Shown: positions 8,681 to 17,988, counted from the stretch's first letter. The stretch: 64,000 bases of DNA from Lysinibacillus sp. SGAir0095 (GCF_005491425.1 NZ_CP028083.1:4078195-4142194), one strand, 5' to 3'. The notes: generated from the sequence alone by a model not told the origin. Numbers and translations are program-made.

Positions 8681-8765
8681 TCGCTAAGGAACACATCTTT
8701 TAATAATTTGGGATAATTAACGGCTGTTGGAACTAGTTTTCCTTTTCCTCTAAACAACAAAAAAA

Positions 8766-8789
8766 GATGAAACCTTTACGATTTCACCT
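8766..8789 (-). terminator. Terminator of the AhpD-like gene
   Basis: On the minus strand a 9-bp stem with G-U pairs (GGTGAAATC/GGTTTCATC) is followed by seven T residues, directly past the stop codon at 8798. Confidence 0.65.
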
Positions 8790-8797
8790 AGAACTTT

Positions 8798-9169
8798 TTA
8801 CTGTTTCATATGATTCATTTCATTCATACAATCCAGAACAAGAGTAACACCCTGACTCAACGATGGCCCACCACCTAATGCTGCAGTCACACCTATCGCT
8901 TCAATAATTTCTTGCTCTGAACATCCATGATCAAGACATCCTTTTGTATGATAAATAATGCAATACTCATCTTGAGCATGGATACTTATTCCTAATGCGA
9001 TTAGATGTTTTTGCTTTTGAGTTATTGCACCATCTTTAAAGCATTCTTCTGTAAAGGCATTAAACTGACTTACAAATCCAGGCATCTTTTCGTTAAATAC
9101 ACCAAGACCCTTTTTATATTTGATCAGTGCTGCTTCAGTTTGATTTCCAGCATTCAATTCCAAATCCAA
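8798..9169 (-). CDS. Carboxymuconolactone decarboxylase/AhpD-like family protein
   Basis: A small helical protein of about 120 residues. The core reads QKHLIALGISIHAQDEYCIIYHTKGCLDHGCSEQEIIEAIGVTA, where the usual CxxH-type redox segment is CIIYH. Many relatives are single-Cys members that form trimers or hexamers and have peroxidase-like or thiol-redox roles; the function here is not established. The reading frame has no ATG: TTG at 9169 or TTG at 9163 must be used, with AAAAAGGAG upstream favouring one of them. It lies between uvsE and splAB but on the other strand. Confidence 0.8.
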   Translation of the reverse strand: MDLELNAGNQTEAALIKYKKGLGVFNEKMPGFVSQFNAFTEECFKDGAITQKQKHLIALGISIHAQDEYCIIYHTKGCLDHGCSEQEIIEAIGVTAALGGGPSLSQGVTLVLDCMNEMNHMKQ

Positions 9170-9261
9170 TCAACTCCTTTTTATTTTTAGAGCAGATTTA
9201 TTATGGACCAAAATGGACAAGTATATTTATTTCCAGGTTTTCTCTTTCCATAATCATGAAA

Positions 9262-9290
9262 TCATAACTTTTGAAGCAAAAGGGATACTA
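9262..9290 (+). promoter_or_regulatory. Candidate forespore (sigma-G-like) promoter of splAB
   Basis: TCATA-N17-GATACTA matches the sigma-G pattern (GHATR, then CATACTA-like) at all but one base in each box, 32 bases ahead of splA. In B. subtilis the spl operon is forespore-expressed from sigma-G. A TATAAT overlaps the downstream box, so a vegetative promoter is possible too. Confidence 0.4.
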
Positions 9291-9321
9291 TAATCACAAT
9301 TTAAAATGAAGGTGATATAAA

Positions 9322-9573
9322 ATGGAAAATCAAAATTATCAGGCTGGCGATATTGTTTATGTTTTTTACAGAAATCCTCATACACAAGATGTAGCAAATG
9401 TTCAATCAGCAGCCGTGGTAAATAACCCTGAGAACGAGGATGAATTGGCTTTATTTTTATATGAAACCTATTATCCCCTTTCAACTGAAATGGCAGTTTA
9501 TTCTTCAGAAGAAGAAGCAAACCAAGCCTACAACTATTATTACGGGGATACTTCAGAAGGATTTTTGCAATGA
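9322..9573 (+). CDS. splA: SplA, regulator of spore photoproduct lyase expression
   Basis: An 83-residue protein matching SplA along its length: GDIVYVFYRNPHTQDVANVQ, then LALFLYETYYPL and a C-terminal EEEANQAYNYYYGD. SplA is a small TRAP-like protein that restrains spl operon expression in sporulating cells. The start has GAAGGTGATATAAA upstream. Its stop overlaps the splB start by four bases (ATGA), so the two are translationally coupled. Confidence 0.9.
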   Translation: MENQNYQAGDIVYVFYRNPHTQDVANVQSAAVVNNPENEDELALFLYETYYPLSTEMAVYSSEEEANQAYNYYYGDTSEGFLQ

Positions 9574-10598
9574 ATAATCCATTTACACCTAGACTTGTCT
9601 ATTTTGAACCAGCTGCATTGGACTATCCTTTAGGAAAAGAACTATATGAGAAATTTAAAAATATGAATATTGAAATACGTGAAACTACTTCACACAATCA
9701 AGTAAGGAACTTACCAGGCGATAATGACTTTAAAAAATATCGCGTTGCCAAATCCACACTTGTAGTAGGAATTAGAAAAACGCTTAAATTTGACACCTCC
9801 AAGCCATCCGCAGAGTACGCAATTCCTTTTGCAACGGGTTGCATGGGGCACTGTCATTATTGCTATTTGCAAACTACGATGGGAAGTAAACCCTATATCC
9901 GTACATATGTCAATGTAGAGGAGATTCTTGAGGCAGCGGACAAATATATGGAGGAACGCGCTCCAGAAATAACAAGGTTCGAGGCTTCCTGTACATCTGA
10001 TATAGTTGGAATTGATCATTTAACCCATACTTTAAAAAGAGCTATAGAGCATTTTGGAAAATCAGAGCTTGGCAAACTTAGATTTGTGACAAAATTTCAC
10101 CATGTAGACCACTTGCTTGATGCCGAACATAACGGAAAAACAAGATTCCGTTTCAGTGTTAACGCTGATTATGTCATTAAAAACTTTGAACCGGGGACTT
10201 CTCCTTTAGAAAAAAGAATAGAAGCAGCAGGTAAAGTTGCACGTGCTGGCTATCCACTCGGATTTATAGTGGCACCAATCTATCTTCATGAAGGATGGAA
10301 GGATGGCTACTATAAAATGTTTGAGCGTTTGGATGCGGAATTGCCCGTTGATGCCAGGGAAGATATTACCTTTGAGTTTATTCAGCACCGTTTTACAAAG
10401 CCTGCGAAGCGAGTGATTGAGAAAAACTACCCCATGACAAAATTAGAATTAGACGAAGAAAAAAGAAGATATAAATGGGGGAAATACGGAATTGGGAAGT
10501 ATATCTATCAAAAGGAAGAAGAAGAGGATATAAAAAAATATCTTTACATGTATATGGAAAAGTTCTTTCCCAATGCAAAATTGGAGTATTTTACTTAA
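9570..10598 (+). CDS. splB: Spore photoproduct lyase SplB (radical SAM)
   Basis: Reverses the thymine dimer 5-thyminyl-5,6-dihydrothymine formed in UV-irradiated spores, during germination. The radical-SAM cluster motif CxxxCxxC is present (CMGHCHYC, near residue 90), followed by YLQTTMGSKPY. The conserved catalytic cysteine lies in EASCTSDIVG near residue 141. Length of 342 residues is full. The gene overlaps splA by ATGA and is closed by a terminator at 10638. Its presence is a strong marker of an endospore former. Confidence 0.96.
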   Translation: MNNPFTPRLVYFEPAALDYPLGKELYEKFKNMNIEIRETTSHNQVRNLPGDNDFKKYRVAKSTLVVGIRKTLKFDTSKPSAEYAIPFATGCMGHCHYCYLQTTMGSKPYIRTYVNVEEILEAADKYMEERAPEITRFEASCTSDIVGIDHLTHTLKRAIEHFGKSELGKLRFVTKFHHVDHLLDAEHNGKTRFRFSVNADYVIKNFEPGTSPLEKRIEAAGKVARAGYPLGFIVAPIYLHEGWKDGYYKMFERLDAELPVDAREDITFEFIQHRFTKPAKRVIEKNYPMTKLELDEEKRRYKWGKYGIGKYIYQKEEEEDIKKYLYMYMEKFFPNAKLEYFT

Positions 10599-10637
10599 AG
10601 TTACGGGTTGAGCATGTCAACAATAGCTACCTTCAAT

Positions 10638-10665
10638 AAAAAGGGTGAGTATTTCTCACCTTTTT
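10638..10665 (+). terminator. splAB terminator
   Basis: AAAAAGG-GTGAG pairs with CTCACCTTTTT around ATATT-type loop bases, ending in a five-T run. It lies 40 bases past splB. Confidence 0.8.
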
Positions 10666-10884
10666 AATATATTTTTATTCTCATTTATACATGAATCATA
10701 AAAAATAGTTGATAATATTAGATTTAATTAGTTTAAAATTCTAAGTTTAGATCTAAAATTATATATGACTATATTCGTTAAAACGTCAAAATAAGTCATA
10801 CTTTTTTATTTTTGGACAAATTTAGCAACGTTTTGTGTCATTCCTTGACAAGATAATCATTTGTATATAAAAATGTATACATAA

Positions 10885-10899
10885 TTATAATTATTATAA
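10885..10899. promoter_or_regulatory. Perfect PerR box in the ahpCF promoter
   Basis: TTATAATTATTATAA matches the PerR consensus TTATAATNATTATAA at every fixed position. It overlaps a TATAAT (10895-10900) 44 bases ahead of ahpC, so PerR with metal would block transcription and peroxide would release it. The surrounding 345-base gap (10599-10943) otherwise holds only the spl terminator. Confidence 0.85.
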
Positions 10900-10943
10900 T
10901 ATAGTTACACTTTCAAAAATTAATTCCTAGGAGGAAATATAAT

Positions 10944-11507
10944 ATGTCTTTAATCGGAAAAGAAGTACAAGCATTCTCAGCAAAAGCATTCCAAAAAGGT
11001 GAATTTATTGATGTATCTGAACAAAACTTTAAAGGTCAATGGAGTGTTGTTTGTTTCTACCCTGCAGACTTCACATTTGTATGTCCAACTGAATTAGAAG
11101 ACCTTCAAAACCAATACGCAACTCTAAAAGATTTAGGAGTTGAAGTATATTCAGTTTCAACAGATACGCATTTTACTCATAAAGCATGGCATGATCATTC
11201 AGAAACAATCGGCAAGATTGAGTATATTATGATTGGTGACCCTTCTCAAAAAATCTCTCGTATCTTTGACGTGTTAGACGAAGAAGAAGGACTTGCAGAT
11301 CGCGGAACATTTATCATCGATCCAGACGGTGTTATTCAAACTGTTGAAATTAATGCTGGTGGTATTGGTCGTGATGCAAGTACGCTAGTAAATAAAATTA
11401 AAGCAGCACAATATGTACGCAACAATCCAGGTGAAGTATGCCCAGCTAAATGGGAAGAAGGGGCTGCGACACTTAAGCCAAGCCTAGATCTTGTTGGCAA
11501 GATTTAA
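10944..11507 (+). CDS. ahpC: Alkyl hydroperoxide reductase subunit C (peroxiredoxin)
   Basis: A typical 2-Cys peroxiredoxin of 187 residues that reduces H2O2, organic peroxides and peroxynitrite. The peroxidatic Cys is in [12 protein letters not shown] (near residue 47) and the resolving Cys in GEVCPAKW (near residue 166). TAGGAGGAAAT precedes the ATG. ahpF follows after 15 bases and supplies electrons. The perfect PerR box upstream predicts peroxide induction. Confidence 0.97.
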   Translation: MSLIGKEVQAFSAKAFQKGEFIDVSEQNFKGQWSVVCFYPADFTFVCPTELEDLQNQYATLKDLGVEVYSVSTDTHFTHKAWHDHSETIGKIEYIMIGDPSQKISRIFDVLDEEEGLADRGTFIIDPDGVIQTVEINAGGIGRDASTLVNKIKAAQYVRNNPGEVCPAKWEEGAATLKPSLDLVGKI

Positions 11508-11522
11508 GGAGCACGATTTAAA

Positions 11523-13052
11523 ATGTTATTAGATGCAGAGATCAAAGCACAACTAGCCCAATATCTTCAACTGATGGAAGGCGATGTGCTACTTAAAGTA
11601 AGTGCGGGAAATGATGATATTTCCCGCGATATGTTGGCTTTAGTAGATGAATTAACTACTATGTCCAAACATATTAAAGTCGAAAATGCCCAATTAAATA
11701 GAACACCAAGCTTTAGCGTAAATCGCATCGGGGAAGATACTGGCATCACATTTGCTGGTATTCCACTTGGACATGAATTTACATCTTTAGTTTTAGCACT
11801 ACTTCAAGTTAGCGGAAGAGCCCCAAAGGTAGATCAAAAGGTCATTGATCAGGTAAAAAGTATTCAAGGAGAATACCACTTTGACTCTTATATCAGTTTG
11901 ACATGCCATAATTGCCCTGATGTTGTTCAAGCTCTTAACGTAATGAGCGTTCTTAACCCTAATATTACTCATACGATGATTGATGGGGCAGCTTTTAAAG
12001 AAGAAGTCGAAAGCAAAGACATCATGGCTGTACCAACTGTATTCTTGAATGGAGAACCTTTCGGCAATGGTCGTATGACCCTGGAGGAGATCCTTGCCAA
12101 GGTTGGCAGCGCACCAGACGCATCCGAGTTTGCTGACAAAGAGCCATTTGATGTCCTTGTTGTTGGCGGCGGGCCTGCTGGTGCAAGTGCTGCCATCTAT
12201 TCTGCACGTAAAGGTATCCGTACAGGAATTGTGGCAGAACGCTTTGGTGGCCAAATAATGGATACACTAGGCATTGAAAACTTTATTGGTACAAAATATA
12301 CTGAGGGTCCTAAACTCGCGGCAAGCTTGGAAGAGCATGTGAAAGAATACGAGATTGATGTAATGAATCTTCAGCGTGCTAAACGTCTAGAAAAGAAAGA
12401 TTTAATCGAAATTGAGCTCGAAAATGGAGCAGTTCTAAAAAGCAAAACGGTCATTCTTTCAACTGGTGCTCGTTGGCGTAATGTGAACGTACCAGGAGAA
12501 GCAGAATTTAAAAACAAAGGGGTAGCCTACTGCCCACATTGTGATGGTCCTTTATTTGCTGGAAAACGAGTGGCCGTTATCGGTGGTGGAAACTCAGGTG
12601 TTGAAGCTGCCATTGACCTAGCGGGAATTGTGAAACATGTAACAGTTCTTGAATATTCAAATGCATTAAAAGCGGACTCTGTCCTGCAAGATCGTTTAAA
12701 TAGTCTGTCAAACGTAACGGTTATCAAAAATGCACAAACAACTGAAATTACAGGCGCTGATAAAGTAAATGGGATTTCATACAAAGATCAAGAAACAGAA
12801 CAAATCCATCATATTGAACTTGAAGGGATTTTCGTTCAGATTGGTCTTGTACCAAATACAGACTGGTTAAGTGATGAAGTTGAACGTACACGTATGGGTG
12901 AAATAATTGTAGATAAGCATGGCTCTACAAGCATCCCAGGTGTATTTGCTGCTGGTGATTGTACAGATAACCCATTTAAACAAATTATTATTTCAATGGG
13001 ATCAGGTGCAAATGCAGCTTTAGGTGCTTTTGATTACCTAATCCGTAACTAA
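11523..13052 (+). CDS. ahpF: Alkyl hydroperoxide reductase subunit F
   Basis: The NADH-dependent flavoprotein that reduces AhpC. The N-terminal 200 residues are the tandem thioredoxin-fold domain with a redox pair in TCHNCPD; then comes the FAD-binding motif [12 protein letters not shown], the thioredoxin-reductase-type disulphide CPHCDGP, the NAD-binding motif [10 protein letters not shown] and the C-terminal FAD contact AAGDCTDNP. Length of 509 residues is full. It is cotranscribed with ahpC and closed by a strong terminator. Confidence 0.97.
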   Translation: MLLDAEIKAQLAQYLQLMEGDVLLKVSAGNDDISRDMLALVDELTTMSKHIKVENAQLNRTPSFSVNRIGEDTGITFAGIPLGHEFTSLVLALLQVSGRAPKVDQKVIDQVKSIQGEYHFDSYISLTCHNCPDVVQALNVMSVLNPNITHTMIDGAAFKEEVESKDIMAVPTVFLNGEPFGNGRMTLEEILAKVGSAPDASEFADKEPFDVLVVGGGPAGASAAIYSARKGIRTGIVAERFGGQIMDTLGIENFIGTKYTEGPKLAASLEEHVKEYEIDVMNLQRAKRLEKKDLIEIELENGAVLKSKTVILSTGARWRNVNVPGEAEFKNKGVAYCPHCDGPLFAGKRVAVIGGGNSGVEAAIDLAGIVKHVTVLEYSNALKADSVLQDRLNSLSNVTVIKNAQTTEITGADKVNGISYKDQETEQIHHIELEGIFVQIGLVPNTDWLSDEVERTRMGEIIVDKHGSTSIPGVFAAGDCTDNPFKQIIISMGSGANAALGAFDYLIRN

Positions 13053-13055
13053 TAA

Positions 13056-13098
13056 AAAATAGTAGCAGCATCCGCAAATAGCGGATGCTGCTATTTTT
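13056..13098 (+). terminator. ahpCF terminator
   Basis: A 12-bp GC-rich stem (AGCAGCATCCGC/GCGGATGCTGCT) with flanking A and T tracts begins right after the ahpF stop. The rest of the 300-base gap to the sugar genes is AT-rich; CATATGTTA at 13319-13327 has the form of a sigma-K -10 box (CATANNNTA) but no good -35 was found. Confidence 0.9.
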
Positions 13099-13356
13099 AT
13101 GGCTTTTTTGGTTTCCATTTATATCAAGCTGTTTACCCCTACCCCATTATCAGTAAAAAGGTATTTTCCCTTCTCCATTATCATTTTTTATGATTTAGTA
13201 GCTCAAAAATAAAATTAGTTAAAGTCTTGCTTTATCCTTCATATGTATTTACTAGTACATTTTAAATAAATAATTCTATTAAATAGAGGCTACTGTCTAT
13301 ATTAAAATTTTCTCCTTTCATATGTTAATTTCAGAGACTAAGATTGGAGGAAAAAA

Positions 13357-14628
13357 ATGGAAACTAAAAAACAATCTATTGCAGTCCTTGGATTAGGATT
13401 TGTAGGTTTACCCCTATGTCAGCGATTTTTAGAAATAGGGAATACTGTCCATGGAATTGATATAGATAGACGAAAAGTGGAAAGTATACTTAATGGCGAG
13501 ATATATAATCCCGATATTAATAAAAATTTTATAAGTGAGTGTATTAAGAAAGGTCAATTTGTTCTTCATGACGCTTCTAAAGGAGTGGCTAACGCAGATG
13601 TCATTATCATATGTGTACCAACTCCGTTAACTAGTGAAAATAAACCAGATCTCTCTTATGTGATTCAAGCAATTTCTAACATTTTGCCCTATTTAAAAGA
13701 AAATCAACTAGTTTGTTTAGAGAGTACAACATACCCAGGTACTACAGAAGAATTAATTCTACCTAGAATAGAAGCACAGGGTTTTCAAATTGGTAAAAAT
13801 ATTTATTTAGCATATTCTCCTGAAAGAATTAATCCAGGAAGTACGATCCCACTTCAAGTAATTCCAAAGGTTGTAGGTGGAACTACTGAAGAATGTCTAA
13901 AACGAGCTGTTGAAGTTTATGAAAGTATTTTCGATACAGTTCATAAAGTATCTTCTACAAAAGCTGCAGAAATGACGAAAATATTAGAAAATACACAAAG
14001 ATTTATTAATATTTCCTTTATTAATGATTGTGCCATTCTTTGTGAAAAAATGAATATTGATATATTTGAAGTTATTGAGGCTGCTGCAACTAAACCATAC
14101 GGATTTGTTCCTTTTACACCTAGTACTGGTATCGGTGGTCATTGCATTCCTATTGATCCTCTCTATCTATCCTGGAAAGCGAAGGAATTCGGCCATGAAT
14201 CAGTATTTATCAATATTGCGGATCAAATTAATAAAAAAATGCCGGAATATATTACTGAAAAAATACTCGATTTTCTACTATCTAAACCAAGAAAACTATC
14301 GTCATCTGTTCTTTTAATTGGGTTAGCCTATAAAAAAGATATTAATGATGTGAGAGAGTCCGCTTCCCTAAAGATAATGGAGTATCTTCTTCAAAAGGGC
14401 ATCGATGTAGCTTATTATGATCCGTACGTACCACAAGTAATGATTAATTCCCAAATGTATCATTCGATTAGAGTAGATGAAATCAGTAATTATGATGTGA
14501 ATGTGTTGTTAACGGAACATACAAATCTTCCCTATGAAAAGATTTACGCATCGCCAAAGAATTTATTAGATCTTAAAAAGTTTTTTGTATCCTCTCCCCG
14601 ATACTCAAAGGAGGAAATGGAAAAGTGA
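13357..14628 (+). CDS. Nucleotide-sugar dehydrogenase (UDP-ManNAc/GlcNAc 6-dehydrogenase type)
   Basis: Oxidises a UDP-sugar at C6 to the uronic acid in two NAD-dependent steps. The N-terminal Rossmann motif is GLGFVGLPL; further family marks are ESTTYPGTTEE, YSPERINPG and KVVGGTT, and the catalytic cysteine lies in TGIGGHCIPIDP (near residue 265). The C-terminal NAD domain holds LIGLAYKKDINDVRES. The pattern fits the WecC/WbpA branch acting on N-acetylated sugars rather than plain UDP-glucose. TTGGAGGAAA precedes the ATG. It overlaps the following epimerase by GTGA and heads the polysaccharide island. Confidence 0.88.
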   Translation: METKKQSIAVLGLGFVGLPLCQRFLEIGNTVHGIDIDRRKVESILNGEIYNPDINKNFISECIKKGQFVLHDASKGVANADVIIICVPTPLTSENKPDLSYVIQAISNILPYLKENQLVCLESTTYPGTTEELILPRIEAQGFQIGKNIYLAYSPERINPGSTIPLQVIPKVVGGTTEECLKRAVEVYESIFDTVHKVSSTKAAEMTKILENTQRFINISFINDCAILCEKMNIDIFEVIEAAATKPYGFVPFTPSTGIGGHCIPIDPLYLSWKAKEFGHESVFINIADQINKKMPEYITEKILDFLLSKPRKLSSSVLLIGLAYKKDINDVRESASLKIMEYLLQKGIDVAYYDPYVPQVMINSQMYHSIRVDEISNYDVNVLLTEHTNLPYEKIYASPKNLLDLKKFFVSSPRYSKEEMEK

Positions 14629-15599
14629 ATAAGATTTTAATAACAGGCGGCGCAGGGTTTATTGGTTCCCACTTAACGGATTACCTTCTTGAAAAAGGCT
14701 ATCAGGTAACAGTCATCGATAATTTATCAAACGGATCTGCTGATTATTTAAGAGATGCGTTAAATAATCCCCGATTCTCCTATTACGAGGGGACAGTACT
14801 TGATCGAGTTTTAATGGAAGAATTGATTAAAGAAAATGATATTGTCTATCACCTAGCTGCTGTTTTAGGGGTAAAAAATACCGTTGATGATCCATTAAAA
14901 GTCATTGAGGGGAATATTGACGGAACAAGGGTTGTATTGGAGATTGCCTATCAATATAGCAAAAAAGTAATTTTTGCTTCTACTTCAGAAATTTACGGAA
15001 AAAATCCTGAACTACCTTATACAGAGGAGTCTAATCGAATCTTAGGGGATCCTTCTATTCATCGTTGGTGTTACGCTACTGCAAAAGCATTAGACGAACA
15101 TATGTGTTTCGCATATGCAAAGAAGGGTCTACCAGTAACAGTGGTTAGATTTTTTAACGCGTTCGGTCCAAGGCAAGATCATTCTGCTTATGGTGGCGTA
15201 ATACCTATTTTCATTAAAAAGGCACTAATGAATGAAAAATTACCTATTCACGGGGATGGAACTCAGCTCAGATGCTTCGGTTTTATACAGGATATTATGA
15301 AAGGGCTTGAAACAGCCATGCATCAAAATGCAAATAATCAAGCATTTAACTTAGGAGCAACCGAAAAAATTACCATTCTGGAATTAGCTAAAAAAATTAT
15401 CACTTTAACTGGCAGCAATTCAGAACATGAATTTGTACCTTATGAAGTCGCCTATGGTGAAGGCTTTGAAGATATACCTGCTCGGCTCCCTTCCTTGGAT
15501 AAAGCGAACAAAATATTAGGTTATCAAACGAAAACAAGCTTAGAGGAAGGGCTTATTAAAACAATTAAATGGTATGAAACTAAGCTATTAAAGCGTTAA
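14625..15599 (+). CDS. NAD-dependent sugar-nucleotide epimerase/dehydratase
   Basis: An extended SDR of 324 residues: TGGAGFIGSHL binds NAD, STSEIYG supplies the catalytic serine/threonine and YATAKALDEH the Tyr-Lys pair. It starts on GTG at 14625, overlapping the stop of the dehydrogenase, so the two are coupled. The combination of a 6-dehydrogenase with a C4-epimerase or decarboxylase-like SDR is usual for making uronic-acid or pentose-type sugar donors. Exact product unknown. Confidence 0.85.
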   Translation: MNKILITGGAGFIGSHLTDYLLEKGYQVTVIDNLSNGSADYLRDALNNPRFSYYEGTVLDRVLMEELIKENDIVYHLAAVLGVKNTVDDPLKVIEGNIDGTRVVLEIAYQYSKKVIFASTSEIYGKNPELPYTEESNRILGDPSIHRWCYATAKALDEHMCFAYAKKGLPVTVVRFFNAFGPRQDHSAYGGVIPIFIKKALMNEKLPIHGDGTQLRCFGFIQDIMKGLETAMHQNANNQAFNLGATEKITILELAKKIITLTGSNSEHEFVPYEVAYGEGFEDIPARLPSLDKANKILGYQTKTSLEEGLIKTIKWYETKLLKR

Positions 15600-15636
15600 T
15601 AGTAGAAAGATAGAGCCATTGGAGGATACGTTCATT

Positions 15637-15759
15637 ATGGATGAAGAGGAATTATCTAAGTTTTTGGCAATATCACTATTAATAGCTGAACATTCTACTA
15701 TTAGATTAAAAGATTACATTATATTTTTAAAAATTTTATATGCCCTGTTTATTTCATAA
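15637..15759 (+). CDS. Small hypothetical protein, 40 residues
   Basis: ATG at 15637 with GGAGGATACG 12 bases upstream opens 40 codons ending in TAA at 15757. The peptide begins MDEEELSKFLAISLL and has a hydrophobic C-terminal half (IIFLKILYALFIS) that could sit in a membrane. It is 37 bases past the epimerase and before the terminator at 15771, so would be cotranscribed. No homologue is recognised; it may be a small spore or membrane peptide, or chance. Confidence 0.4.
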   Translation: MDEEELSKFLAISLLIAEHSTIRLKDYIIFLKILYALFIS

Positions 15760-15770
15760 ATAATTAGAGA

Positions 15771-15800
15771 CCAAAGGCATTATGAATCTAATGTCTTTGG
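15771..15800. terminator. Bidirectional terminator
   Basis: CCAAAGGCATTA pairs with TAATGTCTTTGG (one G-U) around TGAATC. It ends the dehydrogenase-epimerase operon and the convergent DUF4183 gene. Confidence 0.7.
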
Positions 15801-15826
15801 CCTTACTAATAAAGAGTTCATGAGGT

Positions 15827-16201
15827 TTATGTTCCGCTTTTAACTGTAGGTTCAAAGTTGATTACTTCTAAAATTATAGGAGTTCCCAATTCAATCTCTG
15901 TTTCTTCCGGAAGTGAAACTAACAGGTTGCCAATCCCTTTTCCGCCAGAAGTATAGCTAAAAATATCATCCATTTGCAAAATACCATTAATGTAAACATT
16001 GAAATAACTGTTCATCATATTTAGTGCTGGTAATGAATCAATACGATTACCTGAGTCATCCAAAAAATCTTCAGCATTAATTCTTAACATTGAGGATTCT
16101 CCAACATTTTTCTTGAGTTCATAAAAAAAGCGTGACACTTCTGGTGCCACTACAATTTTATTTTGCATAGCCGACACCGATTTAATTATTTTAAGACCCA
16201 T
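15827..16201 (-). CDS. DUF4183 family protein (first of a divergent pair)
   Basis: 124 residues when started at the ATG at 16201, which has an excellent GGGGGAGGATT just upstream; the longer open frame to 16357 is not supported. The C-terminal half has the DUF4183 pattern YFNVYINGILQMDDIFSY, then LGTPIILEVINFE. DUF4183 proteins are common in Bacillus and relatives, often beside glycosyltransferases, and are thought to belong to the spore surface, although no biochemical role is known. It is convergent with the dehydrogenase operon and divergent from the second DUF4183 gene, 135 bases away. Confidence 0.7.
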   Translation of the reverse strand: MGLKIIKSVSAMQNKIVVAPEVSRFFYELKKNVGESSMLRINAEDFLDDSGNRIDSLPALNMMNSYFNVYINGILQMDDIFSYTSGGKGIGNLLVSLPEETEIELGTPIILEVINFEPTVKSGT

Positions 16202-16336
16202 AATCCTCCCCCTTCCATATACTACAATATATGCAAATGGGCAAAATATGTTTTTAATAACTTTACTAAATATAATGGGAGCATCCTTCGATTCCCATAA
16301 ATAGTATTCTATTATGAAGGGATGGACTACAAGTAG

Positions 16337-16684
16337 ATGAGTATCATTAACCATCAATCTAATTTATCTAAACCTTTTCTTTCGATACCGGAATTAAACA
16401 AGAATGAGCAAACTTTATTTAAAATTCCAAAGAAAGCTACAATCTTCGAGTATTATTCAGTGTCTGATGGATATAAGAAAATATTTACAAATAATGATTC
16501 GTTAAGTGGTTATGGTGAACAAAAAATTCAGGATACTGAAAATGTTTCACTTTATAATTTATTTATCAATGGTGTCCTACAGCCAAGTGCAACATACAAA
16601 ATTGAGGACGAAAAACTAATTTTAACTACAGATGATGTTCCAATAAAGGGTTCCCCTATTATTCTCCAAATGATTTTAATATAA
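16337..16684 (+). CDS. DUF4183 family protein (second of a divergent pair)
   Basis: 115 residues. The core LYNLFINGVLQPSATYKIEDEKLILTTDDVPIKGSPIILQM is a clear DUF4183 match (quoted in segments: LYNLFINGVLQP near residue 75, then GSPIILQM at the end). The pattern INGxLQ...PIIL is shared with the divergent neighbour, so the two are distant paralogues. AAGGGATGG lies 11 bases ahead of the ATG. The glycosyltransferase gene follows 83 bases downstream in the same direction. A spore-surface scaffold or glycan-acceptor role is an inference from family and context. Confidence 0.75.
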   Translation: MSIINHQSNLSKPFLSIPELNKNEQTLFKIPKKATIFEYYSVSDGYKKIFTNNDSLSGYGEQKIQDTENVSLYNLFINGVLQPSATYKIEDEKLILTTDDVPIKGSPIILQMILI

Positions 16685-16767
16685 AAAATACGTTATTCAA
16701 GTGCTTACATCATAACTACTTACTTATAAATAATGTGAATTAGAAGAATAGAAGAGGAGACATTAAG

Positions 16768-17988
16768 ATGAAAATATTATTAGCAACATATTGGCCAATA
16801 CCTCACGTTGGAGGCGTATGGAGCTATTTGAAACAATTGGCAAGTGCTCTTGAATCTTATGGTCATGAAGTTGATATCTTAGGGTACGATGAGGAGAATT
16901 TATCTGTTGGATTATATAATCAAGGAAGAGTAATCCAAAGAGAGAAGATCATTCCCATTATTAATGCAAATTTAAATGAAAAGAATTACCCTGAGATGTA
17001 TGCAAATTTCTTGGTAAAATGGACTGAATTTCAACGATATGTATATGAATTAAGTGCAGCTTATTTTGGTCTGGAAAAATATGATTTAATTCACACACAA
17101 GATGTCATTTCCACTTACTGTTTAAGTAGAATAAAACCGAAGGATACCCCCCTAATCGCAACAATTCATGGATCAGTAGCACATGAAATCAGACTTCAAT
17201 TGGAAACTGTCCATAAATCAGATACATCCGATATGGCACGTTCCTATTATGATATCCTTGAAAATAAAGGCGCAACTTCAGCAAATGTGACAATCGTATG
17301 CAATCAATGGTTAAAAAAGATTCTGACGAATGAATTTAATGTTCCGGAACAACAAATTAAAGTACTTCATTATGGCTTTGACACGGAACAATTTTTACTA
17401 AAATCCAGGCAACAATCCACTATGCTGCGTCCAGATAATAAAAAGGTAATCCTGTATGCAGGTCGATTGGTTGAACTAAAAGGTATAAATTTCTTAATTT
17501 CAGCTTTACGTGATTTAAAAGAAATAAGGGATGATTGGGTATGCTGGATTGCTGGTACTGGAGAGCAAGAAGCAGAGTTAAAGGCCCAGGCAAGTTCGTT
17601 AGGTCTCGATCATCATATTATCTTCTTAGGGAAAAGAGATGATGTCCCTAGTTTACTAAAACAAACGGATATTTTTGTCCTTCCTACTTTAATTGAAAAC
17701 CAACCTATATCCGTTATTGAAGCTCAAATTGCTGGTAAGGCAGTCATTGCCAGTGATGTTGGTGGTATCCCAGAAGTAATCGAACACGGTGTTACAGGTT
17801 TATTAACACCAGCAAAAAATACTGCTATGTTAACCAATAATCTAAATTTGCTATTATCAAACAACAAACTTAGGAAGTTGCTTGGATCTAATGCAAAAAA
17901 ATGGGGAATGACACACTGGTCTATTGACAGTGGTATGCTGAAGTTAATGGAGATCTATAAGGGTGTAATGAAAGGAAGAAGTATATGA
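16768..17988 (+). CDS. GT4-family glycosyltransferase
   Basis: A retaining GT-B glycosyltransferase of 406 residues. The N-terminal domain shows PHVGGVWSYLKQLASAL (acceptor-side glycine loop); the C-terminal Rossmann domain has YAGRLVELKGI and the nucleotide-sugar-binding ENQPISVIEAQIAGK (conserved ExxxxxxxE), then SDVGGIPEVI. It acts at the cytoplasmic face of a membrane, adding a sugar from an activated donor; the donor and acceptor are unknown. GAAGAGGAGAC lies ahead of the ATG. It overlaps the next gene by ATGA. Confidence 0.9.
   Translation: MKILLATYWPIPHVGGVWSYLKQLASALESYGHEVDILGYDEENLSVGLYNQGRVIQREKIIPIINANLNEKNYPEMYANFLVKWTEFQRYVYELSAAYFGLEKYDLIHTQDVISTYCLSRIKPKDTPLIATIHGSVAHEIRLQLETVHKSDTSDMARSYYDILENKGATSANVTIVCNQWLKKILTNEFNVPEQQIKVLHYGFDTEQFLLKSRQQSTMLRPDNKKVILYAGRLVELKGINFLISALRDLKEIRDDWVCWIAGTGEQEAELKAQASSLGLDHHIIFLGKRDDVPSLLKQTDIFVLPTLIENQPISVIEAQIAGKAVIASDVGGIPEVIEHGVTGLLTPAKNTAMLTNNLNLLLSNNKLRKLLGSNAKKWGMTHWSIDSGMLKLMEIYKGVMKGRSI

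Noticed and set aside
11799..12254. Minus-strand frame of 151 codons inside ahpF
   Set aside because: Shadow of the ahpF coding strand; Cys/Ser/Thr-rich without domain features.
16202..16357. N-terminal extension of the first DUF4183 gene
   Set aside because: The extension has no ribosome site, while an excellent one precedes the ATG at 16201; the extra stretch is the divergent promoter region.
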